A DNA stretch of 44,085 nt, taken from positions 1-44,085 of the forward strand of contig NZ_JAHOEA010000033.1 in assembly GCF_019127135.1 (NCBI RefSeq), in the 5' to 3' direction. Below the pieces are notes generated by a model. It saw nothing but the letters and a program-made list of their open reading frames with translations. It searched no databases and was not told where the DNA came from. The position numbers were made by a program, and so were the translations under genes. Below, piece by piece: positions 1-7,282 of this stretch (position 1 is the first letter of the stretch; each line of letters starts with the position of its first letter). This DNA is from Segatella copri (GTDB lineage Bacteria; Bacteroidota; Bacteroidia; Bacteroidales; Bacteroidaceae).

Positions 1-13
1 AGGAGGATACCAC

Positions 14-964
14 ATGATAGGCAAGCTAAAGAAGGGCAGCTCATTTGGTGGTTGCATCCGCTATGTTACAGGCAAGGACGAGGCGAAAATCATCGCCTCG
101 GATGGTGTGTTACTCGGCACGAATGCCGAGATAACGCAAAGTTTCGAGCTACAGAGGCAGCTAAATCCAAGGATTAAGAAGCCTGTGGGACACATTGCAT
201 TGAGCTTCAAACCCGAGGACAAGCCACGTTTGACGGATGAGTTCATGGCTAAGATAGCCCTTGAATACATGCAGATGATGGGCATCACCGATACCCAATT
301 CATTATCGTAAGGCATCACAACACGGACAATCCACATTGTCATATCGTGTATAACCGCATCAACAATGAGGGCAAACTCATATCAGACGCCCACGATTAC
401 AGGCGTAATGAGCAAGTGACCAAGGCTCTAAAATCCAAGTATGGATTGACTTACGGAACTGACAAGAGCAAGACTAACACTCGCAAATTGCGCAATGCGG
501 AGCATGCAAAATACGAGATTCACAATGCAGTCAATGATGCCTTAAAAGTTGCAGATAGCTGGCAGAAGTTCAAGAATGAACTTGCAAAACGAGGTGTTTG
601 CTTGGAGCTTGTTTATAAGGACAAGGAGAGAACCAAGGTACAAGGCATCCGTTTCAGCAATGATGGATATAGCTTCAAGGGTACGCAGATTAGCCGAGAC
701 TATAGCTTTGGCAAACTGAATGCGAGATTTAAGGTAATGGAGAACCATTTATCAGCAAGAGCCAGTTCTACTCAACAATATGAGCAAGGTTGTTTCAAGG
801 ACGAGCTGTTGCCATTCATGTCGGAGAGCAGCCTGAACCCATGGAATGGTATTTCTTCCATAGGACTCTTTGCTCCTGCCAATGCACAGACCTTTGAGTC
901 TTTCCCTGAGGATGAATCAGCCAAGAAGAAAAAGAAAAAACGCAGAAGAGGCTTTAGCCTTTGA
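14..964 (+). CDS. MOB-family relaxase / mobilization nuclease
   Basis: A 316-aa relaxase that would nick the origin of transfer of a mobilizable or integrative element. The N-terminal half carries the relaxase fold: a Tyr in the CIRYVTGK segment (Tyr17) is the likely catalytic tyrosine, and the metal-binding three-His motif is seen as RHHNTDNPHCHIVYNR (His102, His108, His110). The C-terminus is very basic (a KKKKKKRRR run). The start is well supported by AGGAGG at 1-6, seven bases upstream. The stop overlaps the next start by one base (TGATG), indicating translational coupling. The window begins just before this gene, so the expected MobC-like accessory gene and oriT upstream are not visible. 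Family assignment is confident; the exact MOB class is not determined. Confidence 0.9.
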   Translation: MIGKLKKGSSFGGCIRYVTGKDEAKIIASDGVLLGTNAEITQSFELQRQLNPRIKKPVGHIALSFKPEDKPRLTDEFMAKIALEYMQMMGITDTQFIIVRHHNTDNPHCHIVYNRINNEGKLISDAHDYRRNEQVTKALKSKYGLTYGTDKSKTNTRKLRNAEHAKYEIHNAVNDALKVADSWQKFKNELAKRGVCLELVYKDKERTKVQGIRFSNDGYSFKGTQISRDYSFGKLNARFKVMENHLSARASSTQQYEQGCFKDELLPFMSESSLNPWNGISSIGLFAPANAQTFESFPEDESAKKKKKKRRRGFSL

Positions 965-1752
965 TGCAAGTTACAAACCATTCAAACAACAAAAGAAAGA
1001 TGAAAGAAGAACTATTGGAAGCCATCTACGGCACAGTTGAGAGATTGGAGCAGAAGGTTGATGAACTTTCTGCTTCACCAAAGAACGCAGGAGCGGAAAC
1101 AGTTCTCAGCCCTGCAAGTATTGACACAAGGAAACTTGAAAAAGCCATCCTTTCTGTATCTGCAAAAGAAGAGGAAACTATTGGAAAAATGGCAAAATTA
1201 AGAGAGGCTATCTGCATCTTTACCGACCTTACCAAGAAAGAAATAAGTAAAGATGAACAGCGAAGCAAACTCTTGTTTGATACCATTAGTCAGTTGAAGC
1301 AAGAGCAAAACGCCACATCAAAAGTTGTGCAGGACAAACTTCACGCAATGGGTAATACACCTCAAAAGAAGATTGTCACCCATTGCTTCGAGCCAACTTC
1401 AAAGTATGTTCTTCTTTTCATTGTTGGCATGGCTCTGTCACTTGTCATATCCATTTGGGGCAATCTTACCCAATGGCGAGAGCACCAAGATTGGGAGGAG
1501 GCAGACTTGAAGTATCGGGCATTGAAGATGGTTCTTCCATCTGACGACCCCAATGTTCGATACATCGAAAAGAACTTCTCTGTATGTCCTAATAAAGAAG
1601 TTATAGAGAAAGTGAGAGCTCATGTAAATACTTACGAGGACTCAATTCGCTACCATACCGAAATGATACAGATGGCAGCAATTAAAGATAGCATTGCTAA
1701 TAGCCTATTTAAAGAGGCAAATGAAATTAAAAAGAAAATTAATAAGAAATAA
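964..1752 (+). CDS. Mobilization-associated coiled-coil membrane protein
   Basis: A protein of about 262 aa coupled to the relaxase gene through a TGATG stop/start overlap. An alternative ATG at 1000, preceded by an AAGAAAG stretch, is also plausible. It has a charged, Leu/Lys/Glu-rich N-terminal half with coiled-coil character, one strong transmembrane segment around residues 147-167 (YVLLFIVGMALSLVISIW), and a charged C-terminal helical tail ending in lysines. I do not recognise a named domain. Single-pass coiled-coil proteins directly downstream of Bacteroidota relaxases are common in mobilizable elements and may tether the relaxosome to the membrane, but that role is inferred from context only. 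The element seems to end shortly after its stop codon, where foreign homology (a GH29 remnant) begins. Confidence 0.75.
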   Translation: MQVTNHSNNKRKMKEELLEAIYGTVERLEQKVDELSASPKNAGAETVLSPASIDTRKLEKAILSVSAKEEETIGKMAKLREAICIFTDLTKKEISKDEQRSKLLFDTISQLKQEQNATSKVVQDKLHAMGNTPQKKIVTHCFEPTSKYVLLFIVGMALSLVISIWGNLTQWREHQDWEEADLKYRALKMVLPSDDPNVRYIEKNFSVCPNKEVIEKVRAHVNTYEDSIRYHTEMIQMAAIKDSIANSLFKEANEIKKKINKK

Positions 1753-1755
1753 TAG

Positions 1756-1875
1756 ACAACGGTCATCGGCTACAAGCACATCCTTCGCTTCGATAAAGTA
1801 AAGACGAACGGTCTCCGTATCGTGTTTGATAGTGCAAGAACTTGTCCATGCATCAGCAACATAGCAGAATACTGA
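1756..1875 (+). pseudogene. 3' remnant of a GH29 alpha-L-fucosidase
   Basis: Too short for gene calling, but this frame reads TVIGYKHILRF followed by a run ending SARTCPCISNIAEY and a TGA stop at 1873-1875. That is the characteristic C-terminal strand pattern of GH29 alpha-L-fucosidases (consensus of the type IGYKRILRF...ARACPxISxxxxY). A TAG lies in frame at 1753-1755, so only about 39 codons survive and there is no start. The remnant begins within three bases of the stop of the mobilization protein. This suggests that the mobile element or a rearrangement cut into a resident fucosidase gene. It is not expected to be expressed as an enzyme. Confidence 0.75.
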
Positions 1876-1949
1876 CTTTTCATTAACTCTCAACTGTTCA
1901 TTCGCGTCCGTGATGCCACTTGCTTGACATTGCGGACACTTTTTCTTTT

Positions 1950-2402
1950 ATGGTAGCTATGAAGAGGAAATTGATAATTATAGCAGTTTTGGTTATCTCA
2001 TTTGTTGCATCTTATATCTTATACTACACGAAACAAAATGATGCCGATATTGATCCTGTTAAAGTCGAAGAATATACGGCAGTCTTAGAAAACAGTGTTG
2101 ACTTGGATTCCATTGCAGGAACATATTGCGGTGTATTGCCTCCTAATGTTGAAACAATACTCACGCTAAATGCAGATGGCACCTATAGTTTGAAGCGGAA
2201 ATCTGCGAACGAATCGGATAGTTGTGAAGTGTTGAATGGCATCTTCAAAGTAATTGACGGCAGTATTTTGATGCTTGAACATCCGTCAAGTGGTGACAAC
2301 ATATTTTATAAGGTGAAGAATGACAGCGGTATTATTCTGATAGATTCGTTTGGGAATGAGCCAAAAGCAAGAGACTCTAAATTATATATCTTGAAAAAAT
2401 AA
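1950..2402 (+). CDS. NlpE-like N-terminal domain envelope protein
   Basis: About 150 aa. An N-terminal hydrophobic segment (KLIIIAVLVISFVASYILYY) would act as signal anchor, followed by a periplasmic domain with the pattern IAGTYCGVLPPNVETILTLNADGTYSL, typical of the copper-resistance/NlpE N-terminal beta-barrel family (PF04170 type). The family is linked to envelope and copper stress sensing in Proteobacteria; in Bacteroidota its role is mostly unknown. There is no lipobox Cys, so it is probably membrane-anchored rather than a lipoprotein. ATG codons at 1950 and 1959 are both possible; the latter gives MKRKLIII and looks more like a standard signal start. A TTG at 1920 is less likely. No clear ribosome site is visible. 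Confidence 0.75.
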   Translation: MVAMKRKLIIIAVLVISFVASYILYYTKQNDADIDPVKVEEYTAVLENSVDLDSIAGTYCGVLPPNVETILTLNADGTYSLKRKSANESDSCEVLNGIFKVIDGSILMLEHPSSGDNIFYKVKNDSGIILIDSFGNEPKARDSKLYILKK

Positions 2403-2534
2403 AATGGACTTCATTTTTGAATTAATATCAGAATATAGTTACATATACATAACTTATATCGTATTATTGTGTTAAAAATTAGCTTTTCCTTAGAAAAATC
2501 TTGCATAAAATATATTTTTATCAAGGATTTGCTA

Positions 2535-2542
2535 TATTTTTG
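2535..2542 (+). promoter_or_regulatory. Bacteroidota -7 promoter element
   Basis: TATTTTTG matches the Bacteroidota sigma-ABfr -7 consensus TAnnTTTG and lies about 30 bases upstream of the downstream lipoprotein start, in an AT-rich intergenic stretch. No convincing -33 TTTG at 19-21 bp spacing was found. Confidence 0.5.
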
Positions 2543-2577
2543 CGAGCAGATTTAGTAATTAACATAATATGGTGTAT

Positions 2578-3189
2578 ATGAAACTTAAAAGATTATTAAA
2601 AATCACAGTTTTTGCATGCTTACTATTTTCTGTTGTGAGTTGTCAAAATGATTCGCCAGAAGAAGTGATGTATAGCAAAACTTCAATGGAGCAACAGACA
2701 GAACAAAAGTTGCAATGTCTTTATGAAATGTATAAAGACAAGCCTATTCAGTCTCTTTTCAATACAACACGAGCAACTCGAGAAGTATTAAATGGAGAAT
2801 GTGTTATCGGTGCGATACAATATTGTGGAAATCATTTTAACGAGAACATCTCAAAGAATGAAATTGTGAGATATTTCGGAGACAAGGTTCAAAGAGACAG
2901 AAATGGCAACATCACAGGAATAGCCTTAAATACGTCTGATTGGGATGCCGCATTAAACAATTGGTTTACGGCTACATATCCTTATAGCCAAGCTTACCTG
3001 ATAAACGAAATAGCCAATGGTAAAATAGCTTGCTGTAGATTGGGGAGCGATAGAAGTCATGCCGTTGTTTTATTGGGAGTTGATGCAGATGCGGGGAAAT
3101 TCATATATTATGATCCTGTTCTTGGTGGCGAAAATAACAAGGCGGCTTTTACTGAAATATATGACCCTAGAATTATTACAAAAAAGTAA
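2578..3189 (+). CDS. Papain-like (C39-like) cysteine peptidase lipoprotein
   Basis: About 203 aa. The lipoprotein signal LLFSVVSC places the lipidated Cys at residue 22 from the ATG at 2578; an in-frame ATG at 2569 is the alternative. The mature part shows a papain-like triad in order: Cys in GECVIGAIQY (about residue 75), His in SHAVVLLGVD (about 161), and Asp in YYDPVLGG (about 179), as in C39-like and related secreted peptidases. A short RNGNITGIALNT loop resembles that of double-glycine peptidases. No ABC exporter lies nearby, so it is not a bacteriocin-processing transporter; a free surface or periplasmic protease or peptidase-like lipoprotein is more likely. Local AT content is high, which fits an acquired gene. 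Substrate unknown. Confidence 0.7.
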   Translation: MKLKRLLKITVFACLLFSVVSCQNDSPEEVMYSKTSMEQQTEQKLQCLYEMYKDKPIQSLFNTTRATREVLNGECVIGAIQYCGNHFNENISKNEIVRYFGDKVQRDRNGNITGIALNTSDWDAALNNWFTATYPYSQAYLINEIANGKIACCRLGSDRSHAVVLLGVDADAGKFIYYDPVLGGENNKAAFTEIYDPRIITKK

Positions 3190-3236
3190 AATGTATAGCT
3201 TAGAAAGATGCAGTTGAAACTCTATATATTTTAAAC

Positions 3237-3277
3237 CAAAGAGTCATGGATGTTATAAAAATATCCAGGACTCTTTG
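3237..3277. terminator. Bidirectional hairpin terminator
   Basis: CAAAGAGTC at 3237-3245 pairs with GACTCTTTG at 3269-3277, with an inner GGAT/ATCC extension. It sits between convergent genes (stop at 3189 on plus, stop at 3300 on minus). The U-tract is weak on both sides, so it may be a stability hairpin as much as a terminator. Confidence 0.6.
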
Positions 3278-3299
3278 ATTATTTATAAAAATACTTAAA

Positions 3300-3713
3300 C
3301 TATTTCATCAATATAGGTATGTCATAACTTCCATAACCAATAATTTCAACATCTGTAAGAGGATGGATCGGGGTCAGTGAACCTTGTATTTTATACTGAA
3401 AATAAATGGTGTCTGTTTGTTGAAGTTTATTAATTCGGATATTCTTTACTTTATCAAAAGCCTCCAATGTTGCACTCTTGAATTTTTTATTGTTGCAATC
3501 CACAACTTTTCTTTTGACAACATTTCCCTTGTTATCTGTTTTATATTCAATAGCAACAATTGCCTCTTGGTTACTGGCTTGAAGCTTTATAGGATATTTA
3601 CAGATATGGCTTAATTTTGATACAAGCAACTGCTTATCTTCACAACTACGATACCCTTGAGCACTGGCTTGTAAAAATAATAATACCGCTATAATAATCA
3701 ATATTTTTTTCAT
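3300..3713 (-). CDS. Small secreted TonB C-terminal-like protein
   Basis: A 137-aa protein with a cleavable Sec signal peptide (KKILIIIAVLLFLQASAQG, cleavage after SAQ). The mature part has the layout of an isolated TonB C-terminal domain: YPIKLQASNQEAIVAIEYKTDNKGNVVKRKVV, then a conserved helix with EAFDKVKNI, then a final strand with TIYFQYKIQ. It lacks the membrane helix and proline spacer of a true energy transducer, so it is unlikely to energise transport alone. Small secreted TonB-C-like proteins of this kind are frequent in Bacteroidota and have no settled function. A TAnnTTTG element lies just upstream (3750-3757, minus). Confidence 0.6.
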   Translation of the reverse strand: MKKILIIIAVLLFLQASAQGYRSCEDKQLLVSKLSHICKYPIKLQASNQEAIVAIEYKTDNKGNVVKRKVVDCNNKKFKSATLEAFDKVKNIRINKLQQTDTIYFQYKIQGSLTPIHPLTDVEIIGYGSYDIPILMK

Positions 3714-3749
3714 ACCACAATTTTACAATAAGATACTAATTCAATTTTA

Positions 3750-3757
3750 CAAAAATA
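3750..3757 (-). promoter_or_regulatory. Bacteroidota -7 promoter element
   Basis: On the minus strand this reads TATTTTTG, a match to TAnnTTTG, about 37 bases upstream of the small TonB-C-like gene. The implied leader is about 30 nt. Confidence 0.5.
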
Positions 3758-3882
3758 CATAAAATATTTATGAAATAAGAAAAGTTCTCTGTAAAATAGC
3801 TTTTTGTGTAGAAAAAAGATATAATATTTAGTATATTTATAAGATTTTATAAATATTTTACATATATTTCGTGTCAATTTTG

Positions 3883-3890
3883 TATCTTTG
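3883..3890 (+). promoter_or_regulatory. -7 promoter of the broken T9SS-protein copy
   Basis: TATCTTTG is a perfect TAnnTTTG element 174 bases upstream of the ATG at 4065. The intact paralogue has its own TATATTTG at nearly the same distance, which supports both calls. The rest of 3714-3882 is AT-rich with no gene. Confidence 0.65.
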
Positions 3891-3896
3891 TGTCGT

Positions 3897-4064
3897 TTTT
3901 TGGGTGGTATTGTCTATTGACTTTCCACATTAGTTATGGGACTTCATGAAAAAACGACTATTGTCTTTCTTTTCTTGACAGACCTTTTCCTCTCGTCATT
4001 CTCTCCCTTGTGGCAGAGTCTATTCGCATTGTGTTTAGCTTAAAATCTACAAATTGACTACAAA
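3897..4064 (+). promoter_or_regulatory. Conserved long 5' leader, degenerate copy
   Basis: An untranslated leader of about 170 nt. It shares ordered blocks with the leader of the intact paralogue on the other strand: GGTGGTA, GGGACTT, a CTCTCCC(N4)GGCAGAG imperfect hairpin (4001-4018), and AAATTGAC just before the ATGAGAAA start. Both copies keep the same length, so the leader was duplicated with the gene and probably had a function. The large GGACT/AGTCC stem seen in the intact copy is not obvious here. Confidence 0.5.
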
Positions 4065-5965
4065 ATGAGAAAACTCACCTTGTTATTGTTGTTGGGTGTC
4101 TCTCTTGGCAACTCAGCCCAAACACCAGGCGGAGTTGATGGAAGCGAACTTTGGTTCAAGGTGGCTCCCTTGACCACTGACCTGCAAGGCTACTATCGTT
4201 GGCAGGATTTCTCGGGTGACTCCATACGGCTGATGCTGATGGACAAACCAGGGCACCAAGTCGGAGCTAACGATTCCGCAAAGCTCAGTTCATTACTTTA
4301 ATTTCAATCCAAATCTTTGGCTCTCTGACGGCTTCCGCAGTCTAAGTGCCAGCTTTAAACGCTGTAACCTGTCGCAGGCTACCGTTGTCGGTGTCTTTGC
4401 TCCCGATTTGGCAGCCATTGGAAACGATATGGTGCTCTTGGGCATTGACGGACGCAGGAATGACGGAGCCATTCTCAGCAAGGACAAGGTGGCAAGAAGT
4501 GCGGGAACGGAGCCTTTGGATTATGGCTCTACTACAGGCGAGGATCTTCTTTACCAGTCAAGCGATTCCCTTTCTGAGAATGGTTTCAAGGAAAGTGCTC
4601 TTCGGGTGGTTTCCTATTTCAAGGTCAACAGTCCATCGACATCGTTGTGGGGTGACAACTCTAACTCGACCGTCTTGCTTGGCACTCCTTACTCTGCAAG
4701 CAACTACGGCACTGTTTTCACAGCCTCGCAGTTCGGCAACAATACCTTCAAGGGATATGCGCCTGAGCTCATCGTGTTCGGCAGGATGCTGACACCGCAG
4801 GAGCGCAAACAGGTGGAAAGTTATCTGGCAGTCAAGTATGGAATCACCTTGAAAGGCTCATACCTTGATAGTGAGGGTAACCTGCTATGGGACATTGCGG
4901 AGAATGAAGCCTACCACCACCGTGTTACCGCTTTCGGCACAGATGCAGCTGGCAGTCTCATTCAACCTCTCTCAACAACCTCGTATGAGGAAAGTCACAT
5001 GTATTCGGCATTGAAGGACAATGGACCTATTATGACTCCAATCCTTACAACCTGTCTTCGGCATCACGCCTGCTTGTGATGGGACGTGAGGCAGGAAACG
5101 CAATGCCGGACGAGGGATATACATTCTGGGGGGACGATAACGCATCGCTTGCGACATAAACATCTCCTACCGATTCTCTGTGGCATGTTTTGAAGCGCAC
5201 GTGGATGATTAAGACTAATGTGCCTTCCTCACCAGACAGCACAATGACACGATGGATAGGACAAGGACTTGAAGTGTTCAAGAACGGCTTTATCGACAAC
5301 CTAACACAAGAAGCGGCTGCATCTGGTGCATACGCCGTAACTCCAGCCTTTGCAGAAGGTGGCGGAGCGTTTGAGTTTACTTGTCCGACAAGCCATCCGA
5401 CCTTTGACATGGGCTTTGCTGGCAATGGCGGAAACACCTGTAAATACGGATTTAGGTTTGGCAACGATGGCAATGTGTATGCCATCACTGACGGAGTTGT
5501 TTCAAAAGCAACCACAGCAACAGATGTTGACGGAACAGACATCTCCATACGCAAAGAAGGTAAAGTAATATATCTGCGCATTGACGGCATCGGAAGTGCC
5601 ACAAGAAGCATCACCATTCCCGAATCAAATTCAACGGATGCAAGCATGGGCATCGTCAGAACCGAAACATCGGATGTGCCGTTGGATTTATATGGATTGC
5701 GTACAGGAGGCATCGGCGATATTGGTAGCTTTGCAGAACTCAGTTACGACCTCATGCCAAGCAAGGAGTTTGCCGATTACAGCCGCAAGCGTACCGTCAT
5801 GCTTATTGACCCAAGCGGAGAAGGTGAGTTTGACACAGGCAGTAATAGCAACGTCAGATGCTCCAAACCGGACATTGCCAGAGGAAAGACCGTTTTCAGA
5901 AACATATTCTGGGATGCAGACGGCAGCGGAAGCGATGTCTTCACGTTCGCCTATTATGACGGCAT
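4065..5965 (+). pseudogene. Broken copy of the T9SS-sorted LamG-like protein
   Basis: An inverted, degraded duplicate of the first 632 or so residues of the 989-aa protein encoded at 16426-19395. It starts with a good signal peptide (MRKLTLLLLLGVSLGNSAQTPGG). I see three lesions: a +1 frameshift near 4256-4257 (an extra C in CACC just before the frame that reads KSELT), a -1 frameshift near 5025 (frame of ALKDNG lost, TYYDSNPYN resumes in another frame), and a Tyr-to-TAA nonsense codon at 5157-5159 (ATxTSP where the intact gene reads ATYTSP). Homology stops at YYDGI around 5960, where sequence switches to an inverted RHS fragment. The T9SS sorting domain is therefore missing. Not functional as a full protein. 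Confidence 0.9.
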
Positions 5966-6522
5966 TGCCGTAGAAGCCCTTGCCGTCCACATAGTCGTTG
6001 TTGTCCTCGCCATTGTACGGCACTGCAAAGGTTGCATAATTATCCTTGATAACCTGCAACTGCTCAGCATATTTAACCTTATAGTCAACAGAAAGTCCAT
6101 CAGTCTCGCTACCTGCATACTGGATGCGGCGTGGGTCTGAACCGTAAGAGTCAAAGTTTCCAATCTTGCTGACTACACGCTGGCTACCAATATAGATGTG
6201 CTTGGTATAGCGTCCGCCTTCGTTGGCAACCAAATATGGACTAACGTAAAGAGAGAACTTGGCTGTATTTGTGCGACCGCCAGCAAACTCTGAGTTCACA
6301 TAAACTTGGTCACTCTCGCCTGATGTCTTCACCGTACGCTCTCCGTCAGCATCATACCAGTAGTTAGTCACGAAGCCATTGTCATCAGAAGCAAGGAGAC
6401 GGTTCTCCTCATCCCATTTGAGTTTGCGTTCCGTGGTCTTCTCGTCAGCCATGCCATCCTTCTTTGTACGGCTTGTATTGACATAAATGAGGTTTCCGTT
6501 GGCATCATACTCGTAGGCATGA
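5966..6522 (-). pseudogene. Orphan fragment of RHS core, inverted junction
   Basis: A 557-bp segment collinear and ungapped with 8371-8927 inside the large RHS gene. On the minus strand it reads HAYEYDANGNL to NNDYVDGKGF with only a few substitutions. It has no start of its own and lacks the final RHS core and the toxin tip. On its left it joins the broken T9SS-protein copy within a short shared GCATTGC stretch, suggesting microhomology-mediated joining. It lies downstream of the RHS and immunity genes in the RHS reading direction, where displaced RHS cassettes are usually stored, but with no tip attached. It could serve as a recombination substrate with the main gene. Confidence 0.9.
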
Positions 6523-6577
6523 CCAATAGAAGTGCTAAAATTGTTGACGCAAATAGATAGTTATCAGAATACAGATT

Positions 6578-6627
6578 AAAGAGTATCACGACATTGTTTC
6601 AATATAATGCCGTGATACTCTTTTTTT
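6578..6627 (+). terminator. Strong intrinsic terminator
   Basis: AAAGAGTATCACG (6578-6590) pairs with CGTGATACTCTTT (6611-6623), followed by a T-run to 6627 on the plus strand. It would stop transcription arriving from the broken copy. Read on the minus strand the same hairpin lies about 50 bases past the immunity gene and may end the RHS operon with a weaker U-tract. Confidence 0.8.
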
Positions 6628-6674
6628 ACACGCTTGCAATTGCTTTCTTTTATTATTCGGCTACAAGCTATTAG

Positions 6675-7223
6675 TTACAGAATGGAAAACAAATTACCAT
6701 ATTTAGAGTTATTTGATATTGTTTTAATATTATGGTACTCTATACTATGTTTGAGATGTAAATATGAATACGATAAATTAGAGCTATTATAAATTTCAAT
6801 ATCAAAATATTTATAATCAACGGTTCTAATGGTATTGCATTTTATCCTCTGTAACATATTTCGTATTGAATCAACTTTTGAATAGTTCCATCCTAAGTTT
6901 TTCAATAATAGATTAAAATTCTTGTTATCTAACCTTTGTGAGTTAGCTTTTTGAGTGACTCTTTCTCCATTAATTACTTTTTTGCTTATTATAATAATAT
7001 CAACACTATTATTTTTATCATTAATATTAAAAGTAACATAATTTTCTTTTTTTAAATTTATTGGAATAGAGTTATTAAACAAATTAGTAACATCAAAAAA
7101 AAGCTCTGCATTATTTTCAAAATTTTTTTTCATCCACAACACATCGCGACTCTTACTGTAATCACATGATTGCAGCAGTTGTAAAAGTATTAAACCAAGT
7201 AATATTTGCATTAAATATTTCAT
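6675..7223 (-). CDS. Putative RHS immunity lipoprotein
   Basis: A 182-aa protein with no family I recognise. The N-terminus is a lipoprotein signal with lipobox LLQSC (Cys20). The rest is Asn/Ile/Lys-rich and much more AT-rich than the RHS gene, as is usual for horizontally swapped toxin tips and immunity genes. It lies immediately downstream of the RHS toxin tip on the same strand, 59 bp apart, the canonical immunity position in polymorphic toxin loci. Lipid anchoring would place it in the periplasm or outer membrane, suggesting neutralisation there of incoming toxin. The immunity role rests on position only. Expression presumably depends on readthrough from the RHS transcript past the hairpin at 7237-7273, as no -7 element is evident between them. 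Confidence 0.6.
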   Translation of the reverse strand: MKYLMQILLGLILLQLLQSCDYSKSRDVLWMKKNFENNAELFFDVTNLFNNSIPINLKKENYVTFNINDKNNSVDIIIISKKVINGERVTQKANSQRLDNKNFNLLLKNLGWNYSKVDSIRNMLQRIKCNTIRTVDYKYFDIEIYNSSNLSYSYLHLKHSIEYHNIKTISNNSKYGNLFSIL

Positions 7224-7236
7224 ACCTGTTATTTTA

Positions 7237-7273
7237 AATTTCTCTGAAGGAATGATATTCCTTCAGAGAAATT
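7237..7273 (-). promoter_or_regulatory. Perfect hairpin between toxin and immunity genes
   Basis: AATTTCTCTGAAGGAA at 7237-7252 is perfectly complementary to 7258-7273 with a 5-nt loop. It fills nearly the whole gap between the RHS stop (7283) and the immunity start (7223). It lacks a U-tract on the minus strand (TAAAATAACAGG follows), so it is more likely an mRNA processing or stability element, or a partial terminator, than a full intrinsic terminator. Confidence 0.75.
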
Positions 7274-7282
7274 ATTTAAAAA

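Noticed and set aside
5688..6452. A 254-codon minus-strand ORF taken as a small RHS protein gene
   Set aside because: Its start lies inside RHS core homology and its last 90 codons run antisense through the broken T9SS-protein copy, so it is a junction artefact.
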